Counted from the first letter of the stretch, positions 57,501 to 58,757 are shown. The stretch: DNA of 64,000 bases from Siphonodentalium dalli (GCA_032622095.1 CP136062.1:132079282-132143281), one strand, 5' to 3'. The notes: a model not told the origin generated them from the sequence alone. Program-made: numbers and translations.

Positions 57501-57820
57501 TTATTATGTATATCAACCCAATTCTGAGCTTTTACAATTATAGAATCATTACTTGAAAATTATGTCGAATTTTTTTACAGATTTTGTTTTTTTGTTTAAA
57601 AACGGATTATAAATCTACAAAATCCTATGTTCTCCTGTTTCCCTAAGTCCCTTCAATTTGAAAAATCCTCATTGAGAATATTTGTTGAATGTGCATCATG
57701 TTTGAGGTATGTATATTTGTCTTATTTATTTTTACCCTATAATCACAGCCCAAATGAAATACACTCCTCTGAGGTCTAAAATTAAGTCGTCACATGAAAT
57801 GGCTGTCAGTAAAGAGACAG
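861..57820 (+). CDS. WDR59: WDR59 orthologue (GATOR2 subunit), multi-exon, 5' and 3' incomplete
   Basis: This is a spliced gene whose exons are listed separately. Conceptual splicing of 19 exons from 861 to 34987 gives 712 in-phase codons matching the order of segments I recall for vertebrate WDR59: WD repeats (NQRIDLYSWEK, SVDTYTYLWDI, SDVRIWDQR, HLSKIHGLDWHPES, FQWRKQQEG, DYQLVTWSKDQSLRIWK), a Q-rich linker, TLQKEFQLINL leading into an RWD domain with FPKNYPNN, then PFPRTSGARFCSAGYLV, ASVGRKDLIQLWS and DVQTLAMLCCIF. WDR59 belongs to GATOR2 with SEC13, SEH1L, MIOS and WDR24; GATOR2 acts at the lysosome upstream of GATOR1 and mTORC1. The window lacks the start codon, the first blade (roughly the first 80 human residues) and the C-terminal zinc/RING-like domain. 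Later exons (43089-57820) are in phase but weakly conserved. Identity is near certain; the exact 3' structure is not. Confidence 0.93.
989..1170. mobile_element. Family A palindromic TA MITE, copy 1
   Basis: TA-CAGTAATGCCCTAAATAATC at the left is mirrored at the right, and the whole element is one imperfect hairpin. The TA dinucleotide at both ends suits a Tc1/mariner-type target duplication. Confidence 0.85.
1385..1645. mobile_element. Family B TTAA double-hairpin MITE, copy 1
   Basis: Starts TTAACCCTTCCACGACTGGA and ends TCATGAAAGGGTTAA. It contains two hairpins with TATAAGAGAATG stems and an apex CTCCC-ATA-GGGAG, separated by a spacer with taacaatattgaacttg. TTAA ends suggest a piggyBac-like source. 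Confidence 0.85.
1763..1843 (+). CDS. WDR59: WDR59 exon: WD repeat ending SVDTYTYLWDI
   Basis: Acceptor gataatttcag, donor gtaaag. The first base completes the serine from the previous exon, giving SAIDWSPFDVNVIASCSVD then TYTYLWDI. The terminal LWDI is the W-D signature of a WD blade and matches the human IYIWDIK. Two bases of an arginine codon carry over. Confidence 0.92.
1870..2757. repeat. Direct duplication (500-bp offset) carrying family D hairpins
   Basis: The block beginning ctatcggattttacaggaaa at 1870 is repeated at 2370. Each copy contains a hairpin of gaggtccccagggggtgaa against its inverse ending ctctggggacctcattctgc, followed by a matching tail (caaattggcagacgacacat). Confidence 0.8.
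2758..3338. other. Intron sequence without recognised element
   Basis: AT-rich intron. The only repeat noticed is aagttgagctacagtgtcat near 3145, which recurs near 28302 with one change and partly at 823. Confidence 0.5.
3339..3376 (+). CDS. WDR59: WDR59 exon: short 38-nt exon between blades
   Basis: Only 38 nt, encoding (R)DPKKPKMTFQSV. The acceptor region is ttcagag; using the first AG keeps the frame, while the second AG two bases later breaks it. Donor is gtaagt. It aligns with the human DTRKPTVALSAV loop. Confidence 0.82.
3432..3608. mobile_element. Family B MITE, copy 2, end-truncated
   Basis: It has the family B spacer, right hairpin and the tail gctgcaccagcacagctccc, but the TTAA ends are degraded or missing and the left hairpin is cut. 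Confidence 0.65.
3633..3690. repeat. TTAACCCTTTCAGTGCC terminus with palindrome
   Basis: TTAACCCTTTCAGTGCC is followed by the palindrome-like gggccgatctcatcggccc. It has the same layout as other TTAA ends here (for example 55237 and 58758). No right end was found, so it looks like an isolated end. Confidence 0.4.
4088..4176 (+). CDS. WDR59: WDR59 exon: WD repeat ending SDVRIWDQR
   Basis: Acceptor attttgcag, donor gtgagt. Encodes AGATQVQWNKVTTNLFATT then HESDVRIWDQR, matching human ASQVKWNKKNANCLATSHDGDVRIWDKR segment by segment. Ends on a codon boundary. A large composite transposon (4238-5052) begins 61 bp after the donor. Confidence 0.95.
4238..5052. mobile_element. Family B MITE, copy 3, interrupted by a G-family element
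   Basis: TTAACCCTTCCATGACTGGA at the left and GTCATGAAAGGGTTAA at the right. Removing the 550-bp insert at 4321-4870 and one 7-bp duplication restores a family B element of the usual 258-bp size. Confidence 0.85.
4321..4870. mobile_element. Family G hAT-like element nested in family B
   Basis: Inverted ends CAGGGGGGGGAGGTCGGAAC...CCCCCCCTG are flanked by the direct repeat TTGGCAC (4314-4320 and 4871-4877). The interior contains family I sequence (4600-4640). No transposase frame. The 7-bp duplication and CAGGG ends suggest hAT. Confidence 0.75.
5113..5229 (+). CDS. WDR59: WDR59 exon: HLSKIHGLDWHPES blade
   Basis: Acceptor tttctttcag, donor gtaagt, exactly 39 codons. KPTQSVQYISAHLSKIHGLD is followed by WHPES and LATSSQDSTVR, closely matching human AAHLSKIHGLDWHPDS and LATSSQDNSVK. 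This is the most conserved propeller segment in the window. Confidence 0.96.
5696..5850. mobile_element. Family C TTAA MITE, left half
   Basis: TTAACCCTTTCTTTACTAAA, then attataaaagtatacattgg and tctattattcatttggaggg as in other C copies. The right half is absent. Confidence 0.65.
6025..6135. repeat. Gattcgattc-rich repeat fragment
   Basis: Several forward and inverted gattcgattc/gaatcgaatc motifs lie between gtgccaatgattcgat and catagtgccctga. This resembles the terminal region of some hAT MITEs. No target duplication was identified. Confidence 0.35.
6210..6287 (+). CDS. WDR59: WDR59 exon: FWNIQSPRR...VWRAKYT
   Basis: Acceptor ctgttacag, donor gtatgt, 26 codons. FWNIQSPRRSEGMLNTG then HPVWRAKYT matches human FWDYRQPRKYLNILPCQ and VPVWKARYT. 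FWN closes the blade begun in the previous exon. Confidence 0.94.
6950..7990. repeat. TCTG-rich interspersed repeat with core units, interrupted by a family D hAT
   Basis: A ctgtctgtccatctgtc stretch is followed by 'gataactttagtaagtctga actgaatgg' cores (near 7150, 7210 and 7850) and 'ccaatttcaccagagc'. The same core occurs at 11590-11765. The layout, microsatellite then tandem core, is that of pearl/Helentron-type non-autonomous elements. Confidence 0.55.
7332..7799. mobile_element. Family D hAT-like MITE with perfect 8-bp duplication
   Basis: Inverted ends CAAGTCTGCAAATAG...CTATTTGCAGGCTTG are flanked on both sides by GGCTCTAT (7324-7331 and 7800-7807). It contains two copies of the gaggtccccagagggtgaat hairpin. 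It sits inside the TCTG-rich repeat. Confidence 0.85.
8372..8543 (+). CDS. WDR59: WDR59 exon: VPQLRRGENSLYLWNL...FQWRKQQEG
   Basis: Acceptor tattttcag, donor gtatta. PFGAGLVTVVVPQLRRGENS precedes LYLWNL, and the exon ends HTDVIMEFQWRKQQEG, nearly the same as human VVLEFQWRKQKEG. One base of a glycine codon carries over the following 3.3-kb intron. Confidence 0.96.
9185..10641. mobile_element. Family G hAT-like element, middle layer of the nest
   Basis: CAGGGGGGGGGTCGGAAAAA at the left is mirrored by attttttccgacccccccct at the right. Flanks are CTGAGTC (9178-9184 and 10642-10648). The shared subterminal motif ccaggcacgtatgat (inverted at the right) ties it to 4321-4870. The 68-codon frame at 9734 shows no transposase signature. 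Confidence 0.8.
9997..10132. mobile_element. Family A MITE, copy 2, inner layer of the nest
   Basis: TA-CAGTAATGCCCTAATTAAAC is mirrored by the right arm ending GGGCATTACTG-TA. Short, near-perfect hairpin of 136 bp inserted inside the G element. Confidence 0.85.
11126..11590. other. Intron sequence without recognised element
   Basis: AT-rich; no coding frame, inverted end or tandem repeat noticed. Confidence 0.4.
11590..11765. repeat. Dispersed core repeat upstream of an exon
   Basis: Two 'gataactttagtaa' cores and 'caatttttaccagagttatt gccc' match the repeat at 6950-7990. It ends with caggtcaagttcg about 45-60 bp before the WDR59 acceptor at 11818. Confidence 0.55.
11819..11898 (+). CDS. 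WDR59: WDR59 exon: last WD repeat (DYQLVTWSKDQSLRIWK)
   Basis: Acceptor after a long T run (ttttttttatag), donor gtatta. Encodes the second half of a glycine codon then VKDYQLVTWSKDQSLRIWKI, almost identical to human KDYQLVTWSRDQTLRMWRV. A dispersed intronic repeat ends only about 60 bp upstream of the acceptor. Confidence 0.96.
12161..12540. repeat. Family I unit and GC-rich head of the 161-bp array
   Basis: Family I core (catggccgccagcagccatc) is followed by a hairpin gtcgagttttt...aaaactcgac (12369-12394) and a ggcgggcggcgg simple repeat. That order, hairpin then simple repeat then tandem core, is the layout of Helentron-type elements. It leads directly into the array. Confidence 0.5.
12541..14150. 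repeat. Tandem array of ten 161-bp units with a three-unit higher-order period (family E)
   Basis: Units start with gctcgttagcgcgataactt or gcttgttagcgcgataactt at 12541, 12702, 12863, 13024, 13185, 13346, 13507, 13668, 13829 and 13990, exactly 161 bp apart. The 483-bp block 12702-13184 is nearly identical to 13185-13667, with matching variants (cctggtccg, cctcgtccg, acattatcc). The last three units are most diverged. No coding potential. Confidence 0.95.
14412..14453. repeat. Interstitial telomere-type repeat, seven GGTTAG units
   Basis: 42 bp of perfect (GGTTAG)7 inside an intron. TTAGGG is the telomeric repeat of most animals, so this looks like an interstitial insertion or a chance microsatellite. 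Confidence 0.95.
14997..15923 (+). mobile_element. hAT-like element with BED-finger remnant
   Basis: Inverted ends CAGGGTTCGTACACCTCCTG and (inverse) CAGGGTTCCCACACCTGAGA, with repeated 'aactccttgaattt' subterminal motifs. Flanking direct repeat GAGTTT (14991-14996 and 15924-15929). CAGGGTTCCCACAC is a typical hAT end; the visible duplication is 6 bp rather than the usual 8. Confidence 0.75.
15390..15644 (+). pseudogene. BED-type zinc-finger N-terminus of a hAT-like transposase
   Basis: An 84-residue frame begins MPGGKCIFNPDWLTKDQY. It carries a C2H2 pattern: YCVLCKSSFD, then SHTKSKKH with paired histidines about 20 residues on. BED fingers of this spacing open many hAT transposases and their domesticated relatives. 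The frame stops after QMPAFT with no catalytic core in the remaining 280 bp, so the element is an internally deleted derivative. Its position inside CAGGG ends supports the class. Confidence 0.65.
16217..17409 (-). mobile_element. hAT element with intact ends and perfect 8-bp duplication
   Basis: TAGACCTGTTTACTTT and its inverse AAAGTAAACAGGTCTA bound 1193 bp, flanked by GTCACGTC on both sides (16209-16216 and 17410-17417). Subterminal repeats include aatctggagattt and aaatcgggaga. It carries a broken transposase reading frame on the minus strand. Confidence 0.9.
16533..17060 (-). pseudogene. Decayed hAT-type transposase, minus strand, frameshifted
   Basis: Reading the minus strand, an ATG at 17060 opens a 58-residue basic frame (MSETPTKKRKRYSADTPTKK) ending at 16884. 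A second frame overlaps with TENQLGSDILSIGTAARNYM. A third, ending at 16533, has RAQIVDKMIAKFPFGELIFE and later SSLVNFSKRFGLISTDKQFD. The pieces are in order but in different frames, so it is a pseudogene. The last segment resembles the C-terminal region of BED-finger hAT-like proteins; that assignment is from general resemblance. The element's hAT ends and 8-bp duplication support it. Confidence 0.6.
17418..18006. other. Intron sequence before the linker exon
   Basis: No element with both ends was found. The phrase 'ggccaytggccactttgtcc actgacagcgcgaa' near 17940 also occurs near 14330, so a short unclassified repeat is present. Confidence 0.4.
18007..18243 (+). CDS. WDR59: WDR59 exon: acidic/Q-rich linker and start of RWD
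   Basis: Acceptor gttgcacag, donor gtgaat, 79 codons. The first part is an acidic, serine-rich linker (SETDVTSVEMSDEDRQRS), followed by a run of six glutamines after RPH. The last part, QTLQKEFQLINLSIPNVAID, matches the human QTLQQEFSLINVQIRNVNVE that opens the RWD domain. Translation stays open for 27 codons past the donor, so intron retention would not stop at once. Confidence 0.93.
18340..18425. mobile_element. Family C MITE, right-end fragment
   Basis: caaataataagttaaac, then aacatttcctgagggaacta and tcatcaatgggtatatagta match the right half of other family C copies. The terminal TTAA is lost. Confidence 0.6.
18519..19166 (+). mobile_element. Helitron-like element 1 of a head-to-tail trio
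   Basis: Begins A|TCTCATATATATTTTGAAGA and ends with a hairpin GCCCG...CGGGC (19138-19155), seven bases, then CTAG|T. Helitrons start with TC, end with CTRR after a hairpin and insert between A and T. Inside are a TCTG microsatellite (18541-18595) and about four 122-bp units. Confidence 0.8.
18600..20075. repeat. 122-bp GC-rich tandem units (family F)
   Basis: The unit contains tatcgacttgaaatttgc, atcttgccccggatac, cgcatgcgcagac and gatctcggaaacgggtgg. Neighbouring units are 122 bp apart (for example frame starts at 18758/18880 and 19385/19507), and whole blocks recur 627 bp apart. Frames of 75-119 codons open on both strands and are a by-product of the repeat. Confidence 0.9.
19167..20113 (+). 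mobile_element. Helitron-like element 2 of the trio
   Basis: Starts TCCCATATATATTTGAAGAC at the base after CTAG of element 1. Ends with the same hairpin (20085-20102), a seven-base gap and CTAG. It contains about six 122-bp units. At 19885-19905 a partial terminal sequence (tagcccggacaacgt) is fused back into an early unit, a sign of internal rearrangement. Confidence 0.8.
20114..20440 (+). mobile_element. Helitron-like element 3 of the trio, diverged
   Basis: Starts TCTATTATATATTTTGGAAC directly after the CTAG of element 2 and ends tcgggcacatcagCTAG followed by T. The terminal hairpin is diverged (GCTTG...CGGGC, pairing through two G-T wobbles) but keeps the seven-base gap. The interior is not the 122-bp repeat. 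Confidence 0.65.
20768..20929 (+). CDS. WDR59: WDR59 exon: RWD domain core
   Basis: Acceptor ctttcttcag, donor gttagt, 54 codons. MDPIRRSCSVKATC then MVITFPKNYPNNEPLKFEII matches human MDAADRSCTVSVHC and LVKFPAQYPNNAAPSFQFI. YPNN is the RWD/UBC-fold landmark. A TTAA MITE starts 13 bp beyond the exon end. Confidence 0.95.
20943..21135. mobile_element. Family B MITE, copy 5, next to a splice donor
   Basis: TTAACCCAATCATGACAGGA at the left, TGAAGGGTTAA at the right, only one full hairpin (gaggctcgctatgggagact). It begins 13 bp after the last base of the RWD exon. Confidence 0.8.
21433..21531 (+). CDS. WDR59: WDR59 exon: end of RWD domain (NCLEACVRGL)
   Basis: Acceptor ttcatttcag, donor gtaaga, 33 codons. 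TLSEISRKHVERNINCLEAC then VRGLQSTLDN parallels human RGQSCLEPCLRQLVSCLES, the closing helix of the RWD fold. Confidence 0.9.
21532..23351. other. Intron without recognised elements
   Basis: 1.8 kb of AT-rich intron. No inverted ends, tandem repeats or additional exon-like frames with splice signals were noticed. Confidence 0.45.
23352..23514 (+). CDS. WDR59: WDR59 exon: PFPRTSGARFCSAG block
   Basis: Acceptor gtattgcag, donor gtatgt. After a variable start (AEERLTPDSEIYNLQQ) it reads YNYQDRKVPFPRTSGARFCS, matching human YQDANIPFPRTSGARFCGAG, a hallmark WDR59 motif. One base carries over. Confidence 0.96.
24796..25549. mobile_element. hAT-like element with TAGGCTYCTGC ends
   Basis: TAGGCTTCTGCGGA at the left and GCAGGAGCCTA at the right are inverted. 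Flanks CTCTTAAT (24788-24795) and CTGTTAAT (25550-25557) match in 7 of 8 bases. Subterminal gattcgattc-type motifs (gttcgattcgatgtgaaatc, tttcgatgtgaaatc) are inverted inside. No coding frame. Confidence 0.7.
25747..25816 (+). CDS. WDR59: WDR59 exon: GYLVCFGIPADMKK
   Basis: Acceptor ttaatctacag, donor gtaagt. Completes glycine and reads YLVCFGIPADMKKVSGDSDT, continuing SAGYLVCF as in human GAGYLVYF. Two bases carry over. Confidence 0.9.
25896..26130. mobile_element. Family B MITE, copy 6
   Basis: TTAACCCTTCCATCATTGGA to CATGAAAGGGTTAA, with the spacer taacaatatttaccttgtaa. The right TTAA (26127-26130) is also the left TTAA of the next element. Confidence 0.85.
26127..26377. mobile_element. 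Family C MITE, copy 2, sharing a TTAA with family B
   Basis: TTAACCCTTTCTTTACTGAA at the left and AGTAAAGAAAGGGTTAA at the right. Internal ggtgggaaatgtacagataa and aacatttcctaagggat are mirrored in part. Complete copy. Confidence 0.85.
26634..26752. mobile_element. Family B MITE, copy 7, internally deleted
   Basis: TTAATCCTTCCATGACTGGA to GTCATGAAAGGGTTAA in 119 bp; the left hairpin and spacer are gone. Confidence 0.8.
26829..26964 (+). CDS. WDR59: WDR59 exon: ALSDLAAY...SISNFFKVREK
   Basis: Acceptor tttttttttcag, donor gtagta. Reads KALSDLAAYGPGCRTTVPSF, ending DVLSISNFFKVREK. Human has RSLSALSAY and VSISSFYYKERK at these two ends. Half a TTAA MITE lies about 25 bp after the donor. Confidence 0.92.
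26989..27113. mobile_element. Family B MITE, copy 8, half element beside a donor
   Basis: atccctttcatgacggggag and one hairpin (gcgagtctcccatagagagc), lacking the other half. Begins about 25 bp downstream of the exon ending at 26964. Confidence 0.65.
27114..28416. other. Intron without recognised elements
   Basis: AT-rich. A short repeat aagttgagttacagtgtcat near 28302 recurs near 3145. The frame at 27575 has no splice support. Confidence 0.4.
28417..28589 (+). CDS. WDR59: WDR59 exon: lysine-rich linker then YDVSSLMAVHKYLAEHY
   Basis: Acceptor ctcctttgcag, donor gtatgt. The first half is very basic (KPRQKPKVKPKVNNKD) and the second half is TRIYDVSSLMAVHKYLAEHY, matching human KVIIQDIACLLPVHKSLGELY. 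The basic stretch parallels the human KERKSRRWKSKRE tract. Confidence 0.92.
28864..29285. mobile_element. Family K TTAA element, copy 1
   Basis: TTAAAGGTACTCAATCC at the left and GCATCTTTAA at the right. The body (acgctttagttatcag, cccaaaacgtgttat, tgggtgggttcctcgact) is shared with 50695-51095. Confidence 0.7.
29731..29812 (+). CDS. WDR59: WDR59 exon: NDLPKMCKHNAKEAASVGRKDLIQ
   Basis: Acceptor tatcttttcag, donor gtaata. LDLNDLPKMCKHNAKEAASV then GRKDLIQ matches human LNVNDIQETCQKNAASALLVGRKDLVQ. Ends on a codon boundary. Confidence 0.95.
29937..30690. mobile_element. Helentron-like non-autonomous element
   Basis: Head ttatgcccccgatctccgat with an inverted gtcgggggcgtta near the tail, ending gcacttgttt as at 14517-16183. 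A CCGT/CCTT microsatellite (29989-30045) precedes two cores of about 170 bp containing cgaacgtttcaactcataac. Confidence 0.65.
30752..30964. mobile_element. TTAA element resembling family C, diverged
   Basis: TTAACCCTTTGATAACTGAT to CAGTAAATACGGGGTTAA; the interior contains inverted gagtattctcttgattt-like and gagagaacctattcag segments. Confidence 0.6.
31000..31075. repeat. hAT-like terminus fragment (gttgccacgactattag)
   Basis: aaggttgccacgactattag followed by ataatcgactaatcgacc resembles the ends of the 8834-11117 element (gtgccacaattaatcg). No partner end was found. Confidence 0.4.
31529..31550 (+). repeat. Poly-G tract of 22
   Basis: 22 consecutive G bases following gcagcgcggt. It can form G-quadruplex and is prone to length change or assembly error. 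Confidence 0.9.
32128..32384. mobile_element. Family B MITE, copy 9, reverse orientation
   Basis: TTAACCCTTTCATGACAGGA to TAATGGAAGGGTTAA with two full hairpins and the spacer reading ggtaaatattgttaggcc, the inverse of copy 1. Confidence 0.85.
32871..32983 (+). CDS. WDR59: WDR59 exon: LWSVVSVMTD...PPWAMLPCGRQLLKCL
   Basis: Acceptor gattttttcag, donor gtaggt. LWSVVSVMTDKKLKPSPSPD and PPWAMLPCGRQLLKCL match human VWSLATVATDLCLGPKSDPD and TPWARHPFGRQLLESL. Two bases carry over. Confidence 0.95.
32984..34170. other. Intron without recognised elements
   Basis: AT-rich intron; a minus-strand frame at 33369-33602 lacks homology or splice support. Confidence 0.4.
34171..34303 (+). CDS. WDR59: WDR59 exon: HDVQTLAMLCCIF helical region
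   Basis: Acceptor catcaatttcag, donor gtaagc. MDFYSKLHDVQTLAMLCCIF matches human AHYCRLRDVQTLAMLCSVF. The rest (KEDSEKSQKSTAKSNLEYVP) is the start of the variable serine-rich linker that precedes the C-terminal zinc domain. Confidence 0.95.
34961..34987 (+). CDS. WDR59: WDR59 probable 27-nt microexon (EDSDGQQDS)
   Basis: A 27-nt open segment with acceptor gctattttag and donor gtcagt fits phase 0 on both sides, so including or skipping it keeps the frame. The product EDSDGQQDS is acidic and serine-rich like the surrounding linker. There is no homology support beyond composition. Confidence 0.55.
35786..35918. repeat. Long foldback (atatctacact...cgtgtagat)
   Basis: tgtcatcac/gtgatgaca arms, aaaaaaacgaatttccac and its inverse, and outer ggaaattatctcat against atgagataatta form a hairpin of about 130 bp with almost no loop (centre near 35851). 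Likely a foldback MITE of another family. Confidence 0.7.
36226..36373. repeat. Foldback with 57-bp arms
   Basis: Left arm atccatcatgacctggggtg continues through ctcacccaaggggccagata. The right arm is the inverse, ending cccaggtcatgatggat, with few mismatches around a spacer of about 35 bp. Single copy in the window. Confidence 0.8.
36374..37592. other. Intron without recognised elements
   Basis: About 1.2 kb with somewhat higher CpG content (36520-36860) but no splice-flanked frame or repeat recognised. Confidence 0.4.
37593..37809. mobile_element. Family A MITE, copy 3
   Basis: Full-length 217-bp palindrome with TA-CAGTAATGCTC left end; the right end has mutated to CATTACAG-TA. Confidence 0.85.
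38069..38327. mobile_element. Family C MITE, copy 3
   Basis: TTAACCCTTTCTATTCTAAA to ATATAAAGGGTTAA, with the central inverted pair around gttcaacaaatgatc and gatcgtttgttgaac. Confidence 0.8.
38328..40257. other. Intron without recognised elements
   Basis: Nearly 2 kb of AT-rich sequence. The 101- and 81-codon frames at 39484 and 38360 have no family resemblance or splice context. Confidence 0.4.
40258..40458. mobile_element. Family A MITE, copy 4
   Basis: Palindrome of about 200 bp; the left arm lost part of the tttttcaggatttagtc segment that is still present on the right arm. Confidence 0.8.
40941..41087. repeat. Foldback, acatctcatttgtgtctgga arms
   Basis: gtgtctggaaagaaatatca and aatttgatatttctttccag are inverted, with outer arms gtttaaata.../...tattcaaac, around a 25-30 bp loop (cattcgcgggttacagccac). 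Confidence 0.7.
41260..41458. mobile_element. Family A MITE, copy 5
   Basis: TA-CAGTAATGCCC at the left, GCATTACTG-TA at the right, near-perfect palindrome including the ggtaacttttcaggatttag variant. Confidence 0.85.
41776..42040. mobile_element. Degraded family C-like element
   Basis: attaaccatttgatttatgt is followed by cagttctatcagtatatatt and ggtctgttgctcatttg, which track family C with many changes. Confidence 0.35.
42110..42344. mobile_element. Family B MITE, copy 10, reverse orientation
   Basis: TTAACCCTTTCATGACTGCA to CCAGTCATGGAAGGGTTAA with two hairpins; one is partly eroded. Confidence 0.8.
43089..43146 (+). CDS. WDR59: WDR59 probable exon: LGSSSDSGWTL
   Basis: Acceptor catatttatttag, donor gtaagt, phase 0 in and phase 1 out. 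TDANITYTLGSSSDSGWTL resembles the human linker segment SSGSCSSMSD...GGWNIAG, the only landmark in this stretch. The preceding intron is 8.1 kb and full of MITEs. Confidence 0.65.
43147..44337. other. Intron without recognised elements
   Basis: AT-rich. gtcacatgtatgtgcaact near 43597 also occurs near 24747, so a short dispersed repeat is present. Confidence 0.4.
44338..45276. mobile_element. DNA transposon remnant with TAAAACCTCTCCAAAC ends
   Basis: agtaaaacctctccaaact at the left and tttggagaggtttact at the right are inverted, with ggtttatag next to each end. The ends resemble pogo/Tc1-mariner elements with TA targets. 0.94 kb, no transposase frame. Confidence 0.55.
45431..45647. mobile_element. 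Family C MITE, copy 4
   Basis: TTGAGCCCTTTCTATACTAA to TAGTATAGAAAGGATTAA; both terminal motifs carry single changes and the centre is shortened. Confidence 0.75.
46677..46897. mobile_element. Family B MITE, copy 11, nested in family K
   Basis: TTAACCCTTCCATGATTGGA to CACAAGGGTTAA. It occupies the TTAA of the K terminal motif gatTTAAcaccc, which is uninterrupted on the other side (gggtgTTAAatc). Confidence 0.8.
47168..47262 (-). repeat. tRNA-like sequence (SINE head or dead tRNA)
   Basis: On the minus strand, atggttagcagg resembles a pol III A box and gttcgaatcctgc a B box about 40 bases later. The T-arm does not pair properly, so this is not a working tRNA. It may be a SINE head inside the K element. 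Confidence 0.35.
48240..48727 (+). repeat. Two-unit core repeat ending in a 27-G tract
   Basis: 'cattgtgtaatcaactcctc' at 48334 recurs about 177 bp later, as does 'ttcacaragttattcccc'. It is preceded by a ccatctgtccatccg stretch and followed by 27 G bases (48701-48727). Layout is again microsatellite plus core repeats. Confidence 0.55.
48728..50407. other. Intron without recognised elements
   Basis: AT-rich, no inverted ends or splice-supported frames seen; the minus-strand frame 49882-50148 has no recognisable domain. Confidence 0.4.
50408..50584. mobile_element. Family A MITE, copy 6
   Basis: 177-bp palindrome with TA-CAGTAATGCTC ends; the centre (ccattcatcgg half) is deleted on the left arm. 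Confidence 0.85.
50695..51095. mobile_element. Family K TTAA element, copy 2
   Basis: TTAAAGGTACTCAATCCGAT to TGCATCTTTAA. It shares its whole body with 28864-29285. Confidence 0.7.
51096..51721. other. Intron without recognised elements
   Basis: AT-rich sequence before the tentative exon at 51722; nothing else identified. Confidence 0.4.
51722..51769 (+). CDS. WDR59: WDR59 tentative exon (TRLIDIVKSLLPVGE)
   Basis: Acceptor ttatattcag, donor gtatgt. The phase continues exactly from 43146, reading QTRLIDIVKSLLPVGE. I recognise no conserved motif. Support is splice signals, phase, and a second in-phase exon 94 bp downstream. Confidence 0.5.
51864..51980 (+). CDS. WDR59: WDR59 tentative exon with NAGNAG acceptor
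   Basis: Continues in phase from 51769 as (V)ESNRYMKLFRNFSTQGHSV up to ITELNNNS. The acceptor is tagtag, so either AG can be used, adding or dropping one valine. The assumed donor is gtatga at 51981. If that donor is not used, the frame stays open to a TGA at 52124-52126, giving an alternative C-terminus. Confidence 0.45.
52699..53224. mobile_element. Family A MITE, copy 7, with family I sequence in its centre
   Basis: Standard A arms (TA-CAGTAATGCTC...GGGCATTACTG-TA) are separated by about 285 bp of foreign sequence starting gccgcatccctcatctg, which contains the family I core caaaaacatggctgcc. The element is 526 bp instead of about 215. Confidence 0.8.
53364..53601. mobile_element. Family C MITE, copy 5, ends eroded
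   Basis: gccctttctatactaaatgg to attagtatagaaag with the full C interior; the TTAA motifs have been lost. Confidence 0.75.
53738..53870. repeat. Family D hairpin, variant as at 1970 and 2470
   Basis: ccaggcctcaagatatggtg ctggacat is followed by a hairpin with aggtcccctgagggtgaat and its inverse. It lies directly upstream of another D element. Confidence 0.6.
53955..54384. mobile_element. Family D hAT-like MITE, second full copy
   Basis: CAAGCCAGAAAATAGCCTGT to CTCTATTTGTAGGCTTG with two inner gaggtccccagagggtgaat hairpins, as at 7332-7799. No convincing target duplication remains. Confidence 0.75.
54704..54966. mobile_element. Family B MITE, copy 12
   Basis: TTAACTCTTCCATGACTGGA to CATGAAAGGGTTAA, two hairpins and the standard spacer tatttaccttgaccttgtaa. 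Confidence 0.85.
55237..55624. mobile_element. Family B variant (B13) with changed terminal and apex sequences
   Basis: TTAACCCTTTACCCAACAAA at the left, GTTGGGTGAAGGGTTAA at the right, and a ccggccaaaaccggcc palindrome near the left end. Both hairpins carry the apex CGACC-ATA-GGTCG rather than CTCCC-ATA-GGGAG, with the rest of the stem unchanged. Confidence 0.85.
55625..56959. other. Intron without recognised elements
   Basis: AT-rich; short frames at 56267 and 56524 have no splice context or family resemblance. Confidence 0.4.
56960..57056. mobile_element. Family A MITE, copy 8, minimal 97-bp form
   Basis: TA-CAGTAATGCCCTAATTAAT through the arm to GGGCATTACTG-TA. It is just the two arms joined at gggtaattc, the smallest A copy. 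Confidence 0.85.
57065..57500. repeat. Diverged core repeats (gataacttgaacaaata)
   Basis: Three spaced cores contain ataacttgaa(c/t)aaatatca, ttgctcaacaatgtcttgat and cgagttcgaaaa, similar in wording to the 161-bp array and the 14.5-kb element. Old interspersed repeat. Confidence 0.45.
57749..57820 (+). CDS. WDR59: WDR59 tentative exon (QMKYTPLRSKIKSSHEMAVS)
   Basis: Acceptor cctataatcacag, donor gtatgt, 72 nt with phase 1 in and phase 1 out. It matches the phase left by 51980 and reads (T)QMKYTPLRSKIKSSHEMAVS then KETG. The basic, serine-rich content suits the linker. The other two frames do not offer a better reading, as CCC AAA TGA stops at once. Confidence 0.45.
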
Positions 57821-58104
57821 GTATGTGTGAGTTAAGCTCCGCCTACTTTGTTGCTGCTGGCCTCGTCTAATACCATGTACTGGGATCTTGACATGACACA
57901 ATGTACACTATAAATACAAAATTGTGTACCTTTTTTTTAGCAATATATGCTCATCATATCAATAAATAATTATTATTCAACAAAATTTACAAACAATTTA
58001 ACAAACATAATTTGTTTATTTAACATCGGACTCTATATAGCAAACAACATTGACTTATTTTCTTTACAAAATTTAGCTATGGGGGGACTCTTTAAATAGT
58101 AATG

Positions 58105-58321
58105 TACGGTAATGCCCTAAATAATCGACTCCTTAACCACAGCCAAATTATGAGTAATTTTTCAGGATTTAGTCGGAAATATGGCTTGTTGCCATTCACC
58201 GGAAAGCTCTCACTGAGAGCTTTCCGATAAATGGCAACAAGCCATATTTCCGACTAAATCCTGGAAAATTACCCATAATTCTGCTGTGGTTAAAGAGTCG
58301 ATTATTTAGGGCATTACTGTA
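58105..58321. mobile_element. Family A MITE, copy 9
   Basis: 217-bp palindrome with TA-CGGTAATGCCC left and GGGCATTACTG-TA right. Confidence 0.85.
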
Positions 58322-58757
58322 TATTAAACTGAATTTTATGATTTTCGAAGCTTCCCAAAACCATGCCATTAGGTGGGGCCATTTGCAGGAATGATTATCT
58401 TATCTTTGAGGCTTGGCTTAATTTTCTCTATATTCTCTCTCATACTCTCCATGCATGGGGAAAGCAAACAAAAAATAGCCAGATTGTGTAGTATATGATC
58501 ATTAGAATGAGTGAATTAATATAATTTGTGATTTTTTATTTGCTTATGTATTGAATATTAAGCAGTGTTAGAGACTCTTCTTCAATTATTGGTTGATTCA
58601 TCAACTTTTCTTGGGCATTATTTGCTGTGAAATTAGATAACTATAGGCTATCACCATCACATCGGTTTCTGAGATCTGCATTCAGGTCAGGCTACCTTCT
58701 CTGGGAAGTGCAAATCAAGAACGGGTGTATACATTAATGACTGAAGTATATGACCCT

